DNA of 64,000 bases from Pseudogracilibacillus sp035301445 (GTDB lineage: Bacteria > Bacillota > Bacilli > Bacillales > Amphibacillaceae): contig DATGUH010000153.1 in the NCBI GenBank assembly GCA_035301445.1, positions 38,277-102,276 on the forward strand, in the 5' to 3' direction. This document shows positions 1 through 9,280 of the stretch, in pieces. Position 1 is the stretch's first letter; the number at the start of each line of letters is the position of its first letter. The notes under the pieces are model-generated. The model saw only the letters and a list, made by a program, of their open reading frames with translations. It was not told where the DNA came from and ran no database searches. Position numbers and translations under genes: made by a program.

Positions 1-677
1 CCTGCTAAATGATGTTCTGATAATCCGCCTTCTCCTGTATTCATCCATGCCTCTTTCGCCATCCCAATTCCTTTTGACAACGCACGAATCGCATGATCAC
101 CGAGTGCCCCATAACTCATTCCGGATTGTCCGAGCAAACTCCGCACTTTAAAAGGCTTCTCACAATTTGGCCCAATCACAATTGCATCTTCTTCCGGTAA
201 CAACCAAGGTAGAGCTGCTACCTCTTCACGATGTTCTTTTCGCGCGAATAAAAGATCTTCATCTACAACATAGCGCATTGACAGAATTGGTGGCTCGTTA
301 TCAGCTCGCATTTCTTCATTTTGCTTTGTAAACATCGCATTGCGAATAAAATAGCCTGAACGATCAAAATCTCGTTTTGACCCAAATCCAATAACACTAC
401 TTAAGTATTTTCCGGGCATGACCATATGCAAATACTCTTCCCGACTAAACGGTTTCCCTTCATGATCACTATCAAATAAATATTGCCGGAGCTCCGGACC
501 CGTTTTTTCTAACGTATACCGCATTCTTCCTAAAATCGGATAGTTTCGTAAAATTGCATGTTGCTTTTGTCTCCGATCATAAAAATACAGATACAGCACA
601 ACACTAATGGGAATAATCAGGACCAATAATATAATCACCATTGCTGTATGCGAAATCCCTTCTATCCACATCATCAT
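1..677 (-). CDS. yerD: FMN-binding glutamate synthase-family protein, 3' part missing (YerD-like)
   Basis: The gene is cut by the window edge, so only about 225 N-terminal residues are visible. One membrane segment (about residues 10-30) is followed by a basic stretch and then sequence typical of the glutamate synthase-like FMN domain proteins related to B. subtilis YerD, including GQSGMSYGALGDHAIRALSK and NTGEGGLSEHH. The family resembles the FMN/synthase domain of GltB but lacks the amidotransferase part, and its reaction is not established. Three ATGs lie in tandem (677, 674, 671) behind GAGGAGGGG. The middle or last has the better spacing, so the exact start is uncertain by two codons. 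It is divergent from the nitroreductase gene at 772. Confidence 0.8.
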   Translation of the reverse strand, partial: MMMWIEGISHTAMVIILLVLIIPISVVLYLYFYDRRQKQHAILRNYPILGRMRYTLEKTGPELRQYLFDSDHEGKPFSREEYLHMVMPGKYLSSVIGFGSKRDFDRSGYFIRNAMFTKQNEEMRADNEPPILSMRYVVDEDLLFARKEHREEVAALPWLLPEEDAIVIGPNCEKPFKVRSLLGQSGMSYGALGDHAIRALSKGIGMAKEAWMNTGEGGLSEHHLA

Positions 678-771
678 AACCCCTCCTCATAACAATGTAA
701 TTCTCTACACTATTTGTTACCCATATGTGATAATAAAGTAAACGTTAATGAAGAATGAGGGGGATCTTTCC

Positions 772-1503
772 ATGACAATTCAATTATTAACTAAACACAC
801 GTCTGTACGAGATTATCAGCATATTGAACTTTCAAAAGAGACCGTGCAACAACTTGTTCGTGCCGGTCAACACGCATCAAGTGCTAATTTTGTCCAAGCA
901 TATACAGCAATTCACGTAACAGATCGTGAATTAAAAGAACAATTAGCAACTTTAACGAATAATGCACAACAAATTTTATCTGCGGGTGCAGTGCTCGTTT
1001 TATGCATGGACTTTCATCGAATTGAACGAGGCGCTCAGCAAATCAATAAAACAATTGATTACACACTTGCAGAAGACTTACTCGTTGCGACGACAGATGT
1101 TGCTTTATTCGCCCAAAATATCGCAGTTGCAGCAGAATCAAAAGGCTACGGCATTTGTTATATCGGCGGTGTTCGTAATCAACCAGAAGCGATTGCTGAA
1201 CTTTTACAATTGCCTAAAGGAGTAGCACCGATGTACGCGATGTCTATTGGCGTGCCAAATGAAGCCAATGATGTCAAACCGCGTTTACCTATTGAGGCCG
1301 TATTACATGAAAACCATTACAATACAAAACAATATGACACATTGCTACCACAATATGATGAAACGATGAAAAAATATTACTTAAATCGTGGATCCAATCA
1401 AAAAAATACAAACTGGTCGGAGTCAACCGCAACGTTCTTAGGGAAACCGAGACGTCTTCATATGAAGAAATTTTTACAACAACAAGGCTTCGATTTTAAA
1501 TAG
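772..1503 (+). CDS. NADPH-dependent nitroreductase, NfsA/NfrA type
   Basis: Flavin (FMN) oxidoreductase of the NfsA/NfrA branch of the nitroreductase family, about 243 residues, the normal length. Seen: the SVRDY opening, AGQHASSANFVQAY near residue 35 (FMN-contacting region), GICYIGGVRNQ in the middle and the proline-rich MSIGVPNEANDVKPRLP tail that marks this branch. Family members reduce nitro compounds, quinones or flavin with NADPH in the cytoplasm. Start 772 is chosen because GAGGGGG lies 8 nt upstream; an in-frame ATG at 748 has no such site. The stop TAG overlaps the ribosome binding site of the next gene, so the two are probably co-transcribed. Confidence 0.85.
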   Translation: MTIQLLTKHTSVRDYQHIELSKETVQQLVRAGQHASSANFVQAYTAIHVTDRELKEQLATLTNNAQQILSAGAVLVLCMDFHRIERGAQQINKTIDYTLAEDLLVATTDVALFAQNIAVAAESKGYGICYIGGVRNQPEAIAELLQLPKGVAPMYAMSIGVPNEANDVKPRLPIEAVLHENHYNTKQYDTLLPQYDETMKKYYLNRGSNQKNTNWSESTATFLGKPRRLHMKKFLQQQGFDFK

Positions 1504-1545
1504 GAGATTGAATATGGAATTTGAAAACTTACTGAAAAACTGATG
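1503..1545 (+). promoter_or_regulatory. Nine-codon leader with TGATG overlap and A-rich slip site
   Basis: AGGAG, then ATG at 1514, nine codons and TGA at 1541-1543 sharing its A with the ATG of the methyltransferase frame. The bases before the stop are CTG-AAA-AAC. The main frame lies -1 relative to the leader. The arrangement permits termination-reinitiation or a -1 slip, but a simple one-base loss from the A run would look identical. Confidence 0.5.
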
Positions 1546-2661
1546 CATGACCCATTCGTAAGTGCAACAATTAGTCAACCACGCCTAAAATCAGATGATT
1601 TAAAACGTGTTCGTTTAAAACCCGTAGAACTTCGCGGATCGTTATATATCCAATTTGAGTATCAGTATGAACGTGTACTCAATCATGAGAATATGTTAAT
1701 CACTACGATTCAAGCAGAAATAGATGCACTTGCAAATCGTTTTAGACAATTTCACATTGAATTTCAAGATGAAACCGTGCACATTCAAATTTCTAAAAAA
1801 TATAAAGTGCTTTGGAAATCTTCTGCGGCAACAACGAAAAAAGAAGTGAGTTTATCGCATAATCGTAAGAAAAATTATTTACTCGATGAACAAACACCTT
1901 ACCCTTTTTTAATTCGTTTAGGGGTGCAATCAAAAGATGGTCAAGTACGCCGTCAACATTATGATAAATTTCGTCAAATTAATCGTTTCATCGAATTTAT
2001 CGATGATGCACTTGATTACTTGCCGAAAGACCGACCAATTCGCGTATTAGATTTCGGTTCTGGAAAATCCTATTTAACCTTTGCGTTGTACCATTATTTG
2101 CATATTGAAAAAGGGTTAAATTTGCAGGTTACGGGGCTGGATTTAAAAAAAGAAGTGATCGAAGAATGTCAGCAAATTGCGGATGATTTACAATATAAAA
2201 ACCTTTCATTTCTCGTCGGCGATATTAATGATTATAACGAGGAATCCGCTGTCGATATGGTCGTCACATTACATGCATGTGACGTCGCTACAGATATGGC
2301 GTTAGGACGTGCGGTTAAGTGGGGCGCAAAAGTCATTTTAAGTGTCCCTTGTTGCCAACACGAATTATTTTCACAAATTGAAGCGCCGGCGCTCGATGTG
2401 ATGTTACAACATGGTTTAATCAAAGAACGCTTTTCAGCATTAGCAACAGACGCTATGCGTGCGGAACTTTTATCACTCGTCGGCTATGAAACCCAGTTAG
2501 TCGAATTTATCGACATGGAAAATACGCCAAAAAACATTTTAATCCGTGCGTATCATACGGGGAAAAAGCCATCCGTAGACATGCGAAAACGTTATGAAAC
2601 TTTTCGTGATTCGCTTAGTGCCAAACCATTTTTGGAACGCGAATTAAAAGACTTATTATAA
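1543..2661 (+). CDS. Class I SAM-dependent methyltransferase with a frame break at its start
   Basis: 372-residue cytoplasmic methyltransferase. The SAM-binding motif RVLDFGSGKSYLTFALYHYL starts near residue 165. TLHACDVATDMAL and VPCCQHE further on are typical of the Methyltransf_32-type family; the substrate is unknown. The good ribosome binding site (AGGAG at 1502-1506) points to ATG 1514, but that frame stops at TGA 1541-1543 after nine codons. The stop overlaps ATG 1543 of the main frame (TGATG). A -1 shift at AAA-AAC would join the nine codons to the rest (K-K-L-M-H-D-P), which reads like a normal N-terminus. This is either a recoding or reinitiation site or a one-base deletion in an A run. 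Confidence 0.8.
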   Translation: MHDPFVSATISQPRLKSDDLKRVRLKPVELRGSLYIQFEYQYERVLNHENMLITTIQAEIDALANRFRQFHIEFQDETVHIQISKKYKVLWKSSAATTKKEVSLSHNRKKNYLLDEQTPYPFLIRLGVQSKDGQVRRQHYDKFRQINRFIEFIDDALDYLPKDRPIRVLDFGSGKSYLTFALYHYLHIEKGLNLQVTGLDLKKEVIEECQQIADDLQYKNLSFLVGDINDYNEESAVDMVVTLHACDVATDMALGRAVKWGAKVILSVPCCQHELFSQIEAPALDVMLQHGLIKERFSALATDAMRAELLSLVGYETQLVEFIDMENTPKNILIRAYHTGKKPSVDMRKRYETFRDSLSAKPFLERELKDLL

Positions 2662-2680
2662 AAGGAGTCGATGAAATTTG

Positions 2681-3163
2681 ATGACAGAAACAGATTTGAA
2701 ACATTTGCGTCGCTGTGTTGAACTTGCAGAAATTGCATTAGACAAAGGAGATGAGCCTTTCGGTTCGATGCTCGTTTCTGCTGATGGTGAAGTCTTAATG
2801 GAAGACCATAATCACGTTGCAGATGGAGATCATACCCAACATCCTGAATTCGCTTTAGCACGTTGGGCGGCTCAACATTTATCAGAAGAAGAACGCGCAA
2901 ATGCGACCGTGTATACTTCAGGCGAGCATTGTCCAATGTGTGCAGCAGCACATGGTTGGGTCGGATTAGGTCGCATCGTCTATGCCAGTTCTTCCCAACA
3001 ACTTACTGAGTGGCTAGATGAGTTCGGTGTTGATTCGAGTCAGTCACGCGTTCGAAGCTTACCGATTCAAGAAGTCATTCGCTTCACCAAGGTAGACGGC
3101 CCTGTTTTAGAACTTGCTGAACAAGTAAAAGCGTTACATCGTCGCCTTCACCAAAAAGCATAA
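2681..3163 (+). CDS. Nucleoside deaminase family protein (cytidine/guanine deaminase fold)
   Basis: 160-residue zinc deaminase. The zinc ligands are visible: His in HPEFALARWA (proton-shuttling Glu two residues on) and the two cysteines in SGEHCPMCAAAH. EPFGSMLVSADGEV near the N-terminus is the usual substrate-side strand. The length fits the guanine deaminase / CMP-dCMP deaminase superfamily; the exact substrate (guanine, cytosine or another base) cannot be told. AAGGAG at 2662-2667 is 13 nt from ATG 2681 and 10 nt from an in-frame TTG at 2678, so TTG may be the true start. It follows the methyltransferase by 19 nt and ends at a strong terminator. Confidence 0.8.
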   Translation: MTETDLKHLRRCVELAEIALDKGDEPFGSMLVSADGEVLMEDHNHVADGDHTQHPEFALARWAAQHLSEEERANATVYTSGEHCPMCAAAHGWVGLGRIVYASSSQQLTEWLDEFGVDSSQSRVRSLPIQEVIRFTKVDGPVLELAEQVKALHRRLHQKA

Positions 3164-3165
3164 AC

Positions 3166-3208
3166 AAACAAGAAGCAAACCGATTAACAAACGGTTTGCT
3201 TCTTGTTT
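3166..3208. terminator. Bidirectional rho-independent terminator
   Basis: A 17-bp perfect stem (arms at 3166-3182 and 3192-3208, ending AAACCG/CGGTTT) with a 9-nt loop lies between the converging deaminase and GTPase genes. Confidence 0.85.
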
Positions 3209-3219
3209 AAAGCGCTTTT

Positions 3220-5154
3220 CTATTTACAATGCATCGCGTCCTTCGCTTCATACCAAGGGACGCTATACCCTTTACCTTTCGAACAAAAAATAGATGACGA
3301 CGTATAAGCTGGGTCTGCCTCTTTATCGTATCCAATTTGTGCAATGACCTCTCCCTCATTGTGACAACGCGCATACCCACTAAACTGTAAACGAAGGACA
3401 CCGCGCCCATTTGTAATGGAAGCAAAAGTTGTCGGATAATCCATAAACGTTGCAACAGGAACCGTTCCCGTAATCGTCGTTTGATTGCCTATCGTTTCTG
3501 GCGCCTCAAATTGCCCATGTGCTTGTTGAATATCCGATAATACACGACCAACAGTATCGAGGTGAACTTTGATTTTAAATGTATATAATGGCTCTAACAC
3601 AATATTTTTCGCTTGCTCAAGCCCTTGACGAATAGCACGATGTGTCGCCTCTCTAAAATCTCCGCCTGCGGTATGTTCTTGATCGGCACGACCTGTAAGA
3701 AGTGTGATACGAACATCGGTTAACGTAGATCCTGTTAATAACCCATGATGTCCTTTTTCCAAAGTATACTGTTCTACTAAACGTTGATTACTGACGGCCA
3801 AATCTGTCACGTGACAGTCCGTCTGAAATGAAACACCTGTATTTCGTGGTGCCGGTTCTATTTTTAAATGAACTTCTGCATAATGACGCAACGGCTCAAA
3901 ATGACCATACCCAATGACCGCTTTTTCGATTGTCTCTTTATATAAGATCGTTGGTGTGCCAAACGATACTTGTACGTGAAAACGTTCTTGCATAACTTGT
4001 TGCAATACTTCTAACTGAATCGTCCCCATAACATGGACATAAATTTCTTGTGTTGTCTCATCCCACATCACTTGTAATGATGGATCCTCTGCATCTAATT
4101 GCTGAAAATAAGCGTACAAATCTTTCGGGTGGATTGCTTCTGCACACCGTACAGTAGACGTTAATGTTGGGATTAATTCAGCAGTCGTTTCTTCTTCAAA
4201 GCCAATCGTGTCACCAATTTGTGCTTCTGATAATCCCGTCACCGCAACGATCATTCCCGCTTCCGCTTCTCTTATTCCAGTTTGCTTTTGACCATTCATC
4301 TGATAAATCCCTGTAATTTTTTCCGTGACACCATTGTACGTTACTTCATCCCGAATTCGAAGTGACCCTTGCAGTAATTTTATAAATGTTCGTCGTTGTC
4401 CAGATCCGTCGTGACGAATTTTATAAACTTTCGCTTGTAGTGCCCCGTCCGCTTGATAGCCTGTCTGTGTAAATGTATCGAGCATCGATAAAAAGGCTTC
4501 TACCCCTTCATCTTGTAAAGCTGAACCCGTCATACAAAGGAAAAGTGATCGTTGTCGCACCATTTCCTTGATTTTTTCTGTCCATACGAATGGATCATAC
4601 CCATCTGTAACATATTGTTCTAGCAACTGTTCATCTCGTTCTGCGACCAACTCAATCGTTTCTTCATCAAGTACATCTTCTCCATCACTTGACCATAACA
4701 GAGCGTCTTTCGTTAAATTTTGCTGAATATCTTGAAGAACCGCTTGTATATCTGCACCATCACGATCGACTTTATTCAAAAAGATAAAAGTTGGCACATG
4801 ATATTTTTGTAATAATTGCCAAACAGTTTCAGTATGTCCTTCCACACCTTCGACAGCACTAATGATAAGAATCGCGTAATCCATCACTTGAATCGCACGT
4901 TCCATTTCCGGTGAAAAGTCGACATGCCCAGGTGTGTCGATTAAGGTATAGGTAGAATGATGATATGAAAATACCGCTTGATCTGAGAAAACGGTAATAC
5001 CACGACTTTTTTCGATATGATGGGTATCAAGAAACGTATCTTGATGGTCCACTCTACCACGCGTTCGAATTGTCTTCGTATGGTATAGCAGCTGTTCTGA
5101 AAAAGTTGTTTTTCCCGCATCAACATGTGCAAGAATTCCTATCGTTTTATGCAT
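3220..5154 (-). CDS. Tet(M)-like ribosomal protection protein (EF-G-like translational GTPase)
   Basis: 644-residue paralogue of EF-G. The GTPase motifs are intact: AHVDAGKTT (9-17), RGIT (51-54), DTPGH (73-77) and NKVD (127-130). EF-G domains II to V follow, as in Tet(M)/Tet(O)/TetB(P), which use GTP to dislodge tetracycline from the 30S A site. Length matches that family (about 640). The neighbours are housekeeping genes and there is no attenuating leader or mobile element, so this looks like a resident chromosomal homologue. Whether it confers tetracycline resistance cannot be read from sequence alone. Start ATG 5154 is followed at once by the G1 region; the ribosome binding site is weak. 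Confidence 0.8.
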   Translation of the reverse strand: MHKTIGILAHVDAGKTTFSEQLLYHTKTIRTRGRVDHQDTFLDTHHIEKSRGITVFSDQAVFSYHHSTYTLIDTPGHVDFSPEMERAIQVMDYAILIISAVEGVEGHTETVWQLLQKYHVPTFIFLNKVDRDGADIQAVLQDIQQNLTKDALLWSSDGEDVLDEETIELVAERDEQLLEQYVTDGYDPFVWTEKIKEMVRQRSLFLCMTGSALQDEGVEAFLSMLDTFTQTGYQADGALQAKVYKIRHDGSGQRRTFIKLLQGSLRIRDEVTYNGVTEKITGIYQMNGQKQTGIREAEAGMIVAVTGLSEAQIGDTIGFEEETTAELIPTLTSTVRCAEAIHPKDLYAYFQQLDAEDPSLQVMWDETTQEIYVHVMGTIQLEVLQQVMQERFHVQVSFGTPTILYKETIEKAVIGYGHFEPLRHYAEVHLKIEPAPRNTGVSFQTDCHVTDLAVSNQRLVEQYTLEKGHHGLLTGSTLTDVRITLLTGRADQEHTAGGDFREATHRAIRQGLEQAKNIVLEPLYTFKIKVHLDTVGRVLSDIQQAHGQFEAPETIGNQTTITGTVPVATFMDYPTTFASITNGRGVLRLQFSGYARCHNEGEVIAQIGYDKEADPAYTSSSIFCSKGKGYSVPWYEAKDAMHCK

Positions 5155-5170
5155 AATGCTTTACTCACTT

Positions 5171-5833
5171 TCATGATTGTTCTAATGTCATTTCTTGAAA
5201 TACATAGTGATCTTTCGTCATTTTCGGACCGAATCGGACCGGAATACGATGTTGAAATATCGGACCGTTTACGACAACTGTATGAAATTCACCAGATTCT
5301 CCACAAGAATCGATACCTAACGCTTCTAGTTCATCCATTAACTCAATTGTAAATAGTCGTCCAAGAAATCTTTCAGGCATCATTTTTGTGTTGACGACAA
5401 TGATATACGCTTCAAAGCCAAGGGCAATAAATGCTTCTAATATCGCTCTTCTCGATTCCATCCATAATGGATGAATTGCAGTCATTCCTGCTTTTTGACA
5501 TGTTTGTTGAACCCACGTTAAATGATCTTCTAAATCTATATCTCCAAATACGCCGTGAGAAATGCCCTCATGAACACAAGTTTTCATCGCATCAACAAAT
5601 TGTTCCTCATAATGATTCCAATCGGCACGTCTAATCATTAATGGTACACCTAAAGCTTTTGCTTGCGCTTCCACCACTTCAATTGGTAGCGCATGTGATT
5701 TTGAATGTCCTTCTCCTTCTTCAAACATCGTCCAAAGCTTTTTCGGTATCCCGCCATTTTTAACTGCTCGTGCATAAGCCATCGCTGAATCTTTTCCACC
5801 ACTCCACGATGCGACAAATTCCATTTTATCCAC
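5171..5833 (-). CDS. Dph6-like ATP pyrophosphatase (diphthine-ammonia ligase family)
   Basis: 220-residue adenine nucleotide alpha hydrolase with the PP-loop SWSGGKDSAMA at the N-terminus and the C-terminal signature GIDSCGESGEFHT of the Dph6/MJ0570 group. Archaeal and eukaryotic members amidate diphthine on EF2; bacteria lack diphthamide, so the bacterial substrate is unknown. I choose GTG 5833 because AGGAG stands 8 nt upstream; ATG 5857 has no ribosome binding site and ATG 5824 would also keep the domain. It lies 16 nt upstream of the GTPase gene on the same strand, so the two are probably one transcript. Confidence 0.8.
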   Translation of the reverse strand: MDKMEFVASWSGGKDSAMAYARAVKNGGIPKKLWTMFEEGEGHSKSHALPIEVVEAQAKALGVPLMIRRADWNHYEEQFVDAMKTCVHEGISHGVFGDIDLEDHLTWVQQTCQKAGMTAIHPLWMESRRAILEAFIALGFEAYIIVVNTKMMPERFLGRLFTIELMDELEALGIDSCGESGEFHTVVVNGPIFQHRIPVRFGPKMTKDHYVFQEMTLEQS

Positions 5834-5922
5834 TCGAAACACTCCTATTCCATCCATACTTTACTAGCAGTATAACATGTTTCATATTGTGACCATGAAA
5901 CGGATTTGTTGATCTATCGAAA

Positions 5923-5952
5923 AAAGCTATGACCGATAAAGGCCATAGCTTT
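5923..5952 (-). terminator. Terminator of fumC
   Basis: The stem AAAGCTATG/CATAGCTTT, extended past one mismatch by two more pairs, is followed on the minus strand by six T residues (5925 to 5920). Confidence 0.8.
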
Positions 5953-5961
5953 GTGTTCGTA

Positions 5962-7347
5962 TTAATCTCTACCAATCATTTTAGCAGGAACAACATACTC
6001 GTCGAATTGTTCTTCTGTTAAAAGACCAGTTGCAAGTGCCGCTTCTTTTAATGTCGTTCCGTTTTTATGAGCTGTTTTTGCGATTTTCGCTGCATTTTCA
6101 TACCCGATATGTGGGTTTAACGCTGTCACAAGCATTAATGAATTCGCTAATAAATCATCAATTTTCTCACGGTTTGGTTCGATACCTACTGCGCAATTAT
6201 CATTGAAGCTAATCATCGCATCGCTTAATAATTGAACAGATTGTAAGAAGTTATAAATGATTACTGGTTTATAAACGTTTAGTTCAAAGTTTCCTTGGCT
6301 CGCTGCAAATCCTATTGTTGCATCGTTCCCCATCACTTGCGCCGCAACCATTGTAATTGCTTCACTTTGTGTTGGGTTTACTTTCCCAGGCATAATTGAA
6401 CTTCCTGGTTCATTTTCAGGAATTGTAATTTCACCGATTCCTGAACGTGGACCGCTTGCTAACCAACGAACGTCATTCGCAATCTTCATAATATCCGCTG
6501 CTAGTGCTTTCACTGCACCGTGAACGTATACCACTTCATCATAGCTCGTTAATGAATGGAATTTATTTGATGCTGATGTAAAGTTAATGCCTACTTCTTT
6601 GCTAATTTGTTCAGCCACTTTATCACCAAATCCAGCAGGTGCGTTTAGTCCAGTTCCTACTGCTGTACCACCAATTGCTAATTCTTTCATCGATTCAACA
6701 CTGTCTTGAATCATTTTTTCTGTTTTTTCAAGCATGCGATGCCAACCGCTAATTTCTTGTCCTAATGTTAACGGTGTAGCGTCTTGTAAATGCGTACGAC
6801 CAATTTTAATAATATCATTAAATGCTGTTGATTTCTCAGCAAAAGTTGCTTTTAGCTTATCAATTGCTGGTAATAATTGCTCTTGAACTGCAACAACACC
6901 TGCAACGTGTAAAGCCGTTGGGAATGTATCGTTCGAACTTTGTGATTTGTTAATATCGTCGTTTGGGTGTAGACGTTCTTCTTCGCCCCACTCCGCTAGT
7001 AATTCATTTCCACGATGTGCTAACACTTCGTTCATATTCATGTTCGATTGTGTACCACTACCAGTTTGCCAAACGACAAGTGGAAAATGATCATCTAGCT
7101 TTCCAGCAATTACTTCATCTGCTGCAGATGTAATGGCTTTCATTTTCACTTCTGAAATATTGCCAAAAGCATGGCTTGCAATGGCAGCTGATTTTTTTAA
7201 CACTGCAAACGCACGTACAACACGCATTGGCATTTTTTCTGTACCAATTTTAAAGTTTTGTTTACTACGCTGTGTTTGTGCCCCCCAGTGCTTGTCAGCT
7301 GGAACTTTGATTTCCCCAAATGTATCATGCTCAATACGATAATCCAT
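5962..7347 (-). CDS. fumC: Class II fumarate hydratase
   Basis: 461-residue fumarase, the standard length, catalysing reversible hydration of fumarate to malate in the TCA cycle as a cytoplasmic tetramer. Seen: the superfamily signature GSSIMPGKVNPTQSEA with the catalytic-loop serine, TGSGTQSNMNMNEV near residue 95 (substrate binding), SSNDTFPTALH and the GRTHLQDATPLTLGQE segment with the catalytic histidine. Start 7347 (protein MDYRIEHD) has GGAG 5 nt upstream; the upstream in-frame ATG at 7365 has none. Monocistronic, with its own terminator. Confidence 0.95.
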   Translation of the reverse strand: MDYRIEHDTFGEIKVPADKHWGAQTQRSKQNFKIGTEKMPMRVVRAFAVLKKSAAIASHAFGNISEVKMKAITSAADEVIAGKLDDHFPLVVWQTGSGTQSNMNMNEVLAHRGNELLAEWGEEERLHPNDDINKSQSSNDTFPTALHVAGVVAVQEQLLPAIDKLKATFAEKSTAFNDIIKIGRTHLQDATPLTLGQEISGWHRMLEKTEKMIQDSVESMKELAIGGTAVGTGLNAPAGFGDKVAEQISKEVGINFTSASNKFHSLTSYDEVVYVHGAVKALAADIMKIANDVRWLASGPRSGIGEITIPENEPGSSIMPGKVNPTQSEAITMVAAQVMGNDATIGFAASQGNFELNVYKPVIIYNFLQSVQLLSDAMISFNDNCAVGIEPNREKIDDLLANSLMLVTALNPHIGYENAAKIAKTAHKNGTTLKEAALATGLLTEEQFDEYVVPAKMIGRD

Positions 7348-7439
7348 TTTTACTCCGCCTTCCATCTATGTAATATTCTCTTTCATTATACCATGCGAAT
7401 ACATCAATGCGACCATCAATTGTACTGAAACTTTATGAT

Positions 7440-8642
7440 TTACTTCTGTACAGTGATTGGTTTTCGAACAAAGATTAAATAAATGAGCAATGCACTACTA
7501 CTACAAACGATAATCACGATGCCCATTGGCCACGCTGTTAGATCTCCTTTGATTCCAACAAGTGGTGATACGAGACCGCCACCTAAAAATGGAAGTAACC
7601 CTAGAAATGCCGACGCACTTCCAGCTGCATCTCCTTGCGCTTCCATGCCAAGTGAAAAGGCAGTTGTTGATACCATTCCTAAGCTGGAAACGACTAACAA
7701 TAATGCAATTGCCATCATTGTTAAAGATAATTGTTGCCAAATGACGATGAGCAATAAGATGCTTCCACTGAATGATATGAGAATCCCAACCAGTAATAGC
7801 TGTATTTCTTGATATTTATTAGCAAGTCGCGCGGTTATTTGTGCCGCAATGATAATCCCAAGTCCATTCAGGGCAAAAAATAGTGAAAATTGCTGAGGTG
7901 TCACATGATACATATTTTGCAATACGAAAGGTGAACCGGCGATATAGGCAAACATACTTGATGAAATAAATGCCTGCGTCAAGGCAATGCCCATAAACAC
8001 AGGATCTTTCATTAAACGACCAAACGTTGAAACAACTGCTAAAATGCCACCTTGAGCCCTTTTCTCAATAGGTAATGTTTCTGGTAAAAAGAAAAGTACC
8101 GCGATAAACATCAGTAAACCGATTGCACCTAATGTGTAAAAAACAGTCTGCCAAGTCGCAAATTTTAAAATGAGTCCGCCGATGATAGGTGCTAAAATCG
8201 GCGCAGCACCGTTTACAAGTGCAAGTAAAGCGATAAATTTTGTTAACTCTTTTCCAACGTACATATCACGGGCGGAAGCTCTCGCGATTACAATTCCAGC
8301 TGCTCCAGAGATTCCTTGAATGAAGCGTAAAGCGATAAACAACCAAATCTGCCCGCTAAATGCAATCAATACAGAAGCAACTGCATACACAATTAATGTG
8401 AAAATAAGTGGTTTACGGCGTCCATGAATATCACTTAGTGGTCCAAAGATAAGCTGACCGACTGCAAGTCCGATTAAGCAAGCTGTTAAACTTAATTGGG
8501 CGAGTGAAGTTGTTGTTTGTAAATCTTCCGCAACGGTTGGCAGTGCCGGTAAATACATGTCCATCGATAATGGACCGAACGCAGTGAGCGAACCCAGTAG
8601 TAAAACAACCCATACTAAGGATAATTGTATTTTCTGTCCCAT
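7440..8642 (-). CDS. Bcr/CflA family multidrug exporter (MFS)
   Basis: 400-residue major facilitator protein with about 12 hydrophobic segments. The first helix ends in FGPLSMDMYLPALP, the hallmark of the Bcr/CflA drug:H+ antiporters. The loop 2-3 motif is GPLSDIHGRRKP and motif C-like glycine-rich sequence follows. Likely exports small hydrophobic compounds by proton antiport at the cell membrane. AAAGGAG lies 6 nt before ATG 8642. Only 20 nt separate it from the upstream nitroreductase, with no terminator between, so it is probably in the same Fur-controlled transcript. Confidence 0.85.
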   Translation of the reverse strand: MGQKIQLSLVWVVLLLGSLTAFGPLSMDMYLPALPTVAEDLQTTTSLAQLSLTACLIGLAVGQLIFGPLSDIHGRRKPLIFTLIVYAVASVLIAFSGQIWLFIALRFIQGISGAAGIVIARASARDMYVGKELTKFIALLALVNGAAPILAPIIGGLILKFATWQTVFYTLGAIGLLMFIAVLFFLPETLPIEKRAQGGILAVVSTFGRLMKDPVFMGIALTQAFISSSMFAYIAGSPFVLQNMYHVTPQQFSLFFALNGLGIIIAAQITARLANKYQEIQLLLVGILISFSGSILLLIVIWQQLSLTMMAIALLLVVSSLGMVSTTAFSLGMEAQGDAAGSASAFLGLLPFLGGGLVSPLVGIKGDLTAWPMGIVIIVCSSSALLIYLIFVRKPITVQK

Positions 8643-8662
8643 TTAAAACTCCTTTTGCATGT

Positions 8663-9238
8663 TCACGCTTCTATAATAGTTAAAAACTCTTTCACATCTG
8701 TACGCGGACGCGCTTCTGGGACATGATATGGATAACCAATCATTAACGTTGCAACAATTTTTTCTCCTGGTTTCACACCAATTCCTTCGCGGAATACCGG
8801 ACTATAAACCCAGTCATTCGTGCGCCATACCATCCCAATTCCACGTGCCCATGCAGCTAATTGGAAGTTTTGTATAAAGGCTGATACCGCACCATAATCT
8901 TCATCCCACGTTCGTTGACGGGGATCTTCTGGCATAATTACAACAAGTTGTAATGGGATGTCTTTATAATATTGCGCTTTCCGCAATGTTTTCTCTGTAT
9001 GCTGTCCGCCTTCTTTCGGCTGTGAATCCATAAACGCTTGTGCAAATTTTTCTTTTCCTTCTCCTACGTACAATTGAAAGCGCCAAGGTTCTGTTATTTT
9101 ATGGTTTGGCGCCCATTTTGCAACATTTAACAACTCAATAATTTCATTTGGATCAACTGGTTGATCCGTAAATTTTTTAATGGTACGTCTTGTCATAATA
9201 TTGTTTTCAATGTCATTTTTTGCGATATAGTCACTCAT
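8663..9238 (-). CDS. Nitroreductase family protein (YfhC-like), iron-regulated
   Basis: 191-residue FMN nitroreductase-fold protein. MTRRTIKKFTDQPV (N-terminal FMN-binding arginines), AKWAPNHKITEPWRF and the central GAVSAFIQNFQLAAWARGIGMVW are the family landmarks. It resembles B. subtilis YfhC, which belongs to the Fur regulon. The promoter at 9300-9328 carries a Fur box directly after its -10, so expression should rise in iron starvation; the physiological substrate is unknown. The gene heads a probable operon with the Bcr/CflA exporter. Start 9238 lies 9 nt after GGGGAGGAA. Confidence 0.8.
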   Translation of the reverse strand: MSDYIAKNDIENNIMTRRTIKKFTDQPVDPNEIIELLNVAKWAPNHKITEPWRFQLYVGEGKEKFAQAFMDSQPKEGGQHTEKTLRKAQYYKDIPLQLVVIMPEDPRQRTWDEDYGAVSAFIQNFQLAAWARGIGMVWRTNDWVYSPVFREGIGVKPGEKIVATLMIGYPYHVPEARPRTDVKEFLTIIEA

Positions 9239-9280
9239 TCAAATTCCTCCCCATCTTTCATCTCCACATTACCGGAGAAC

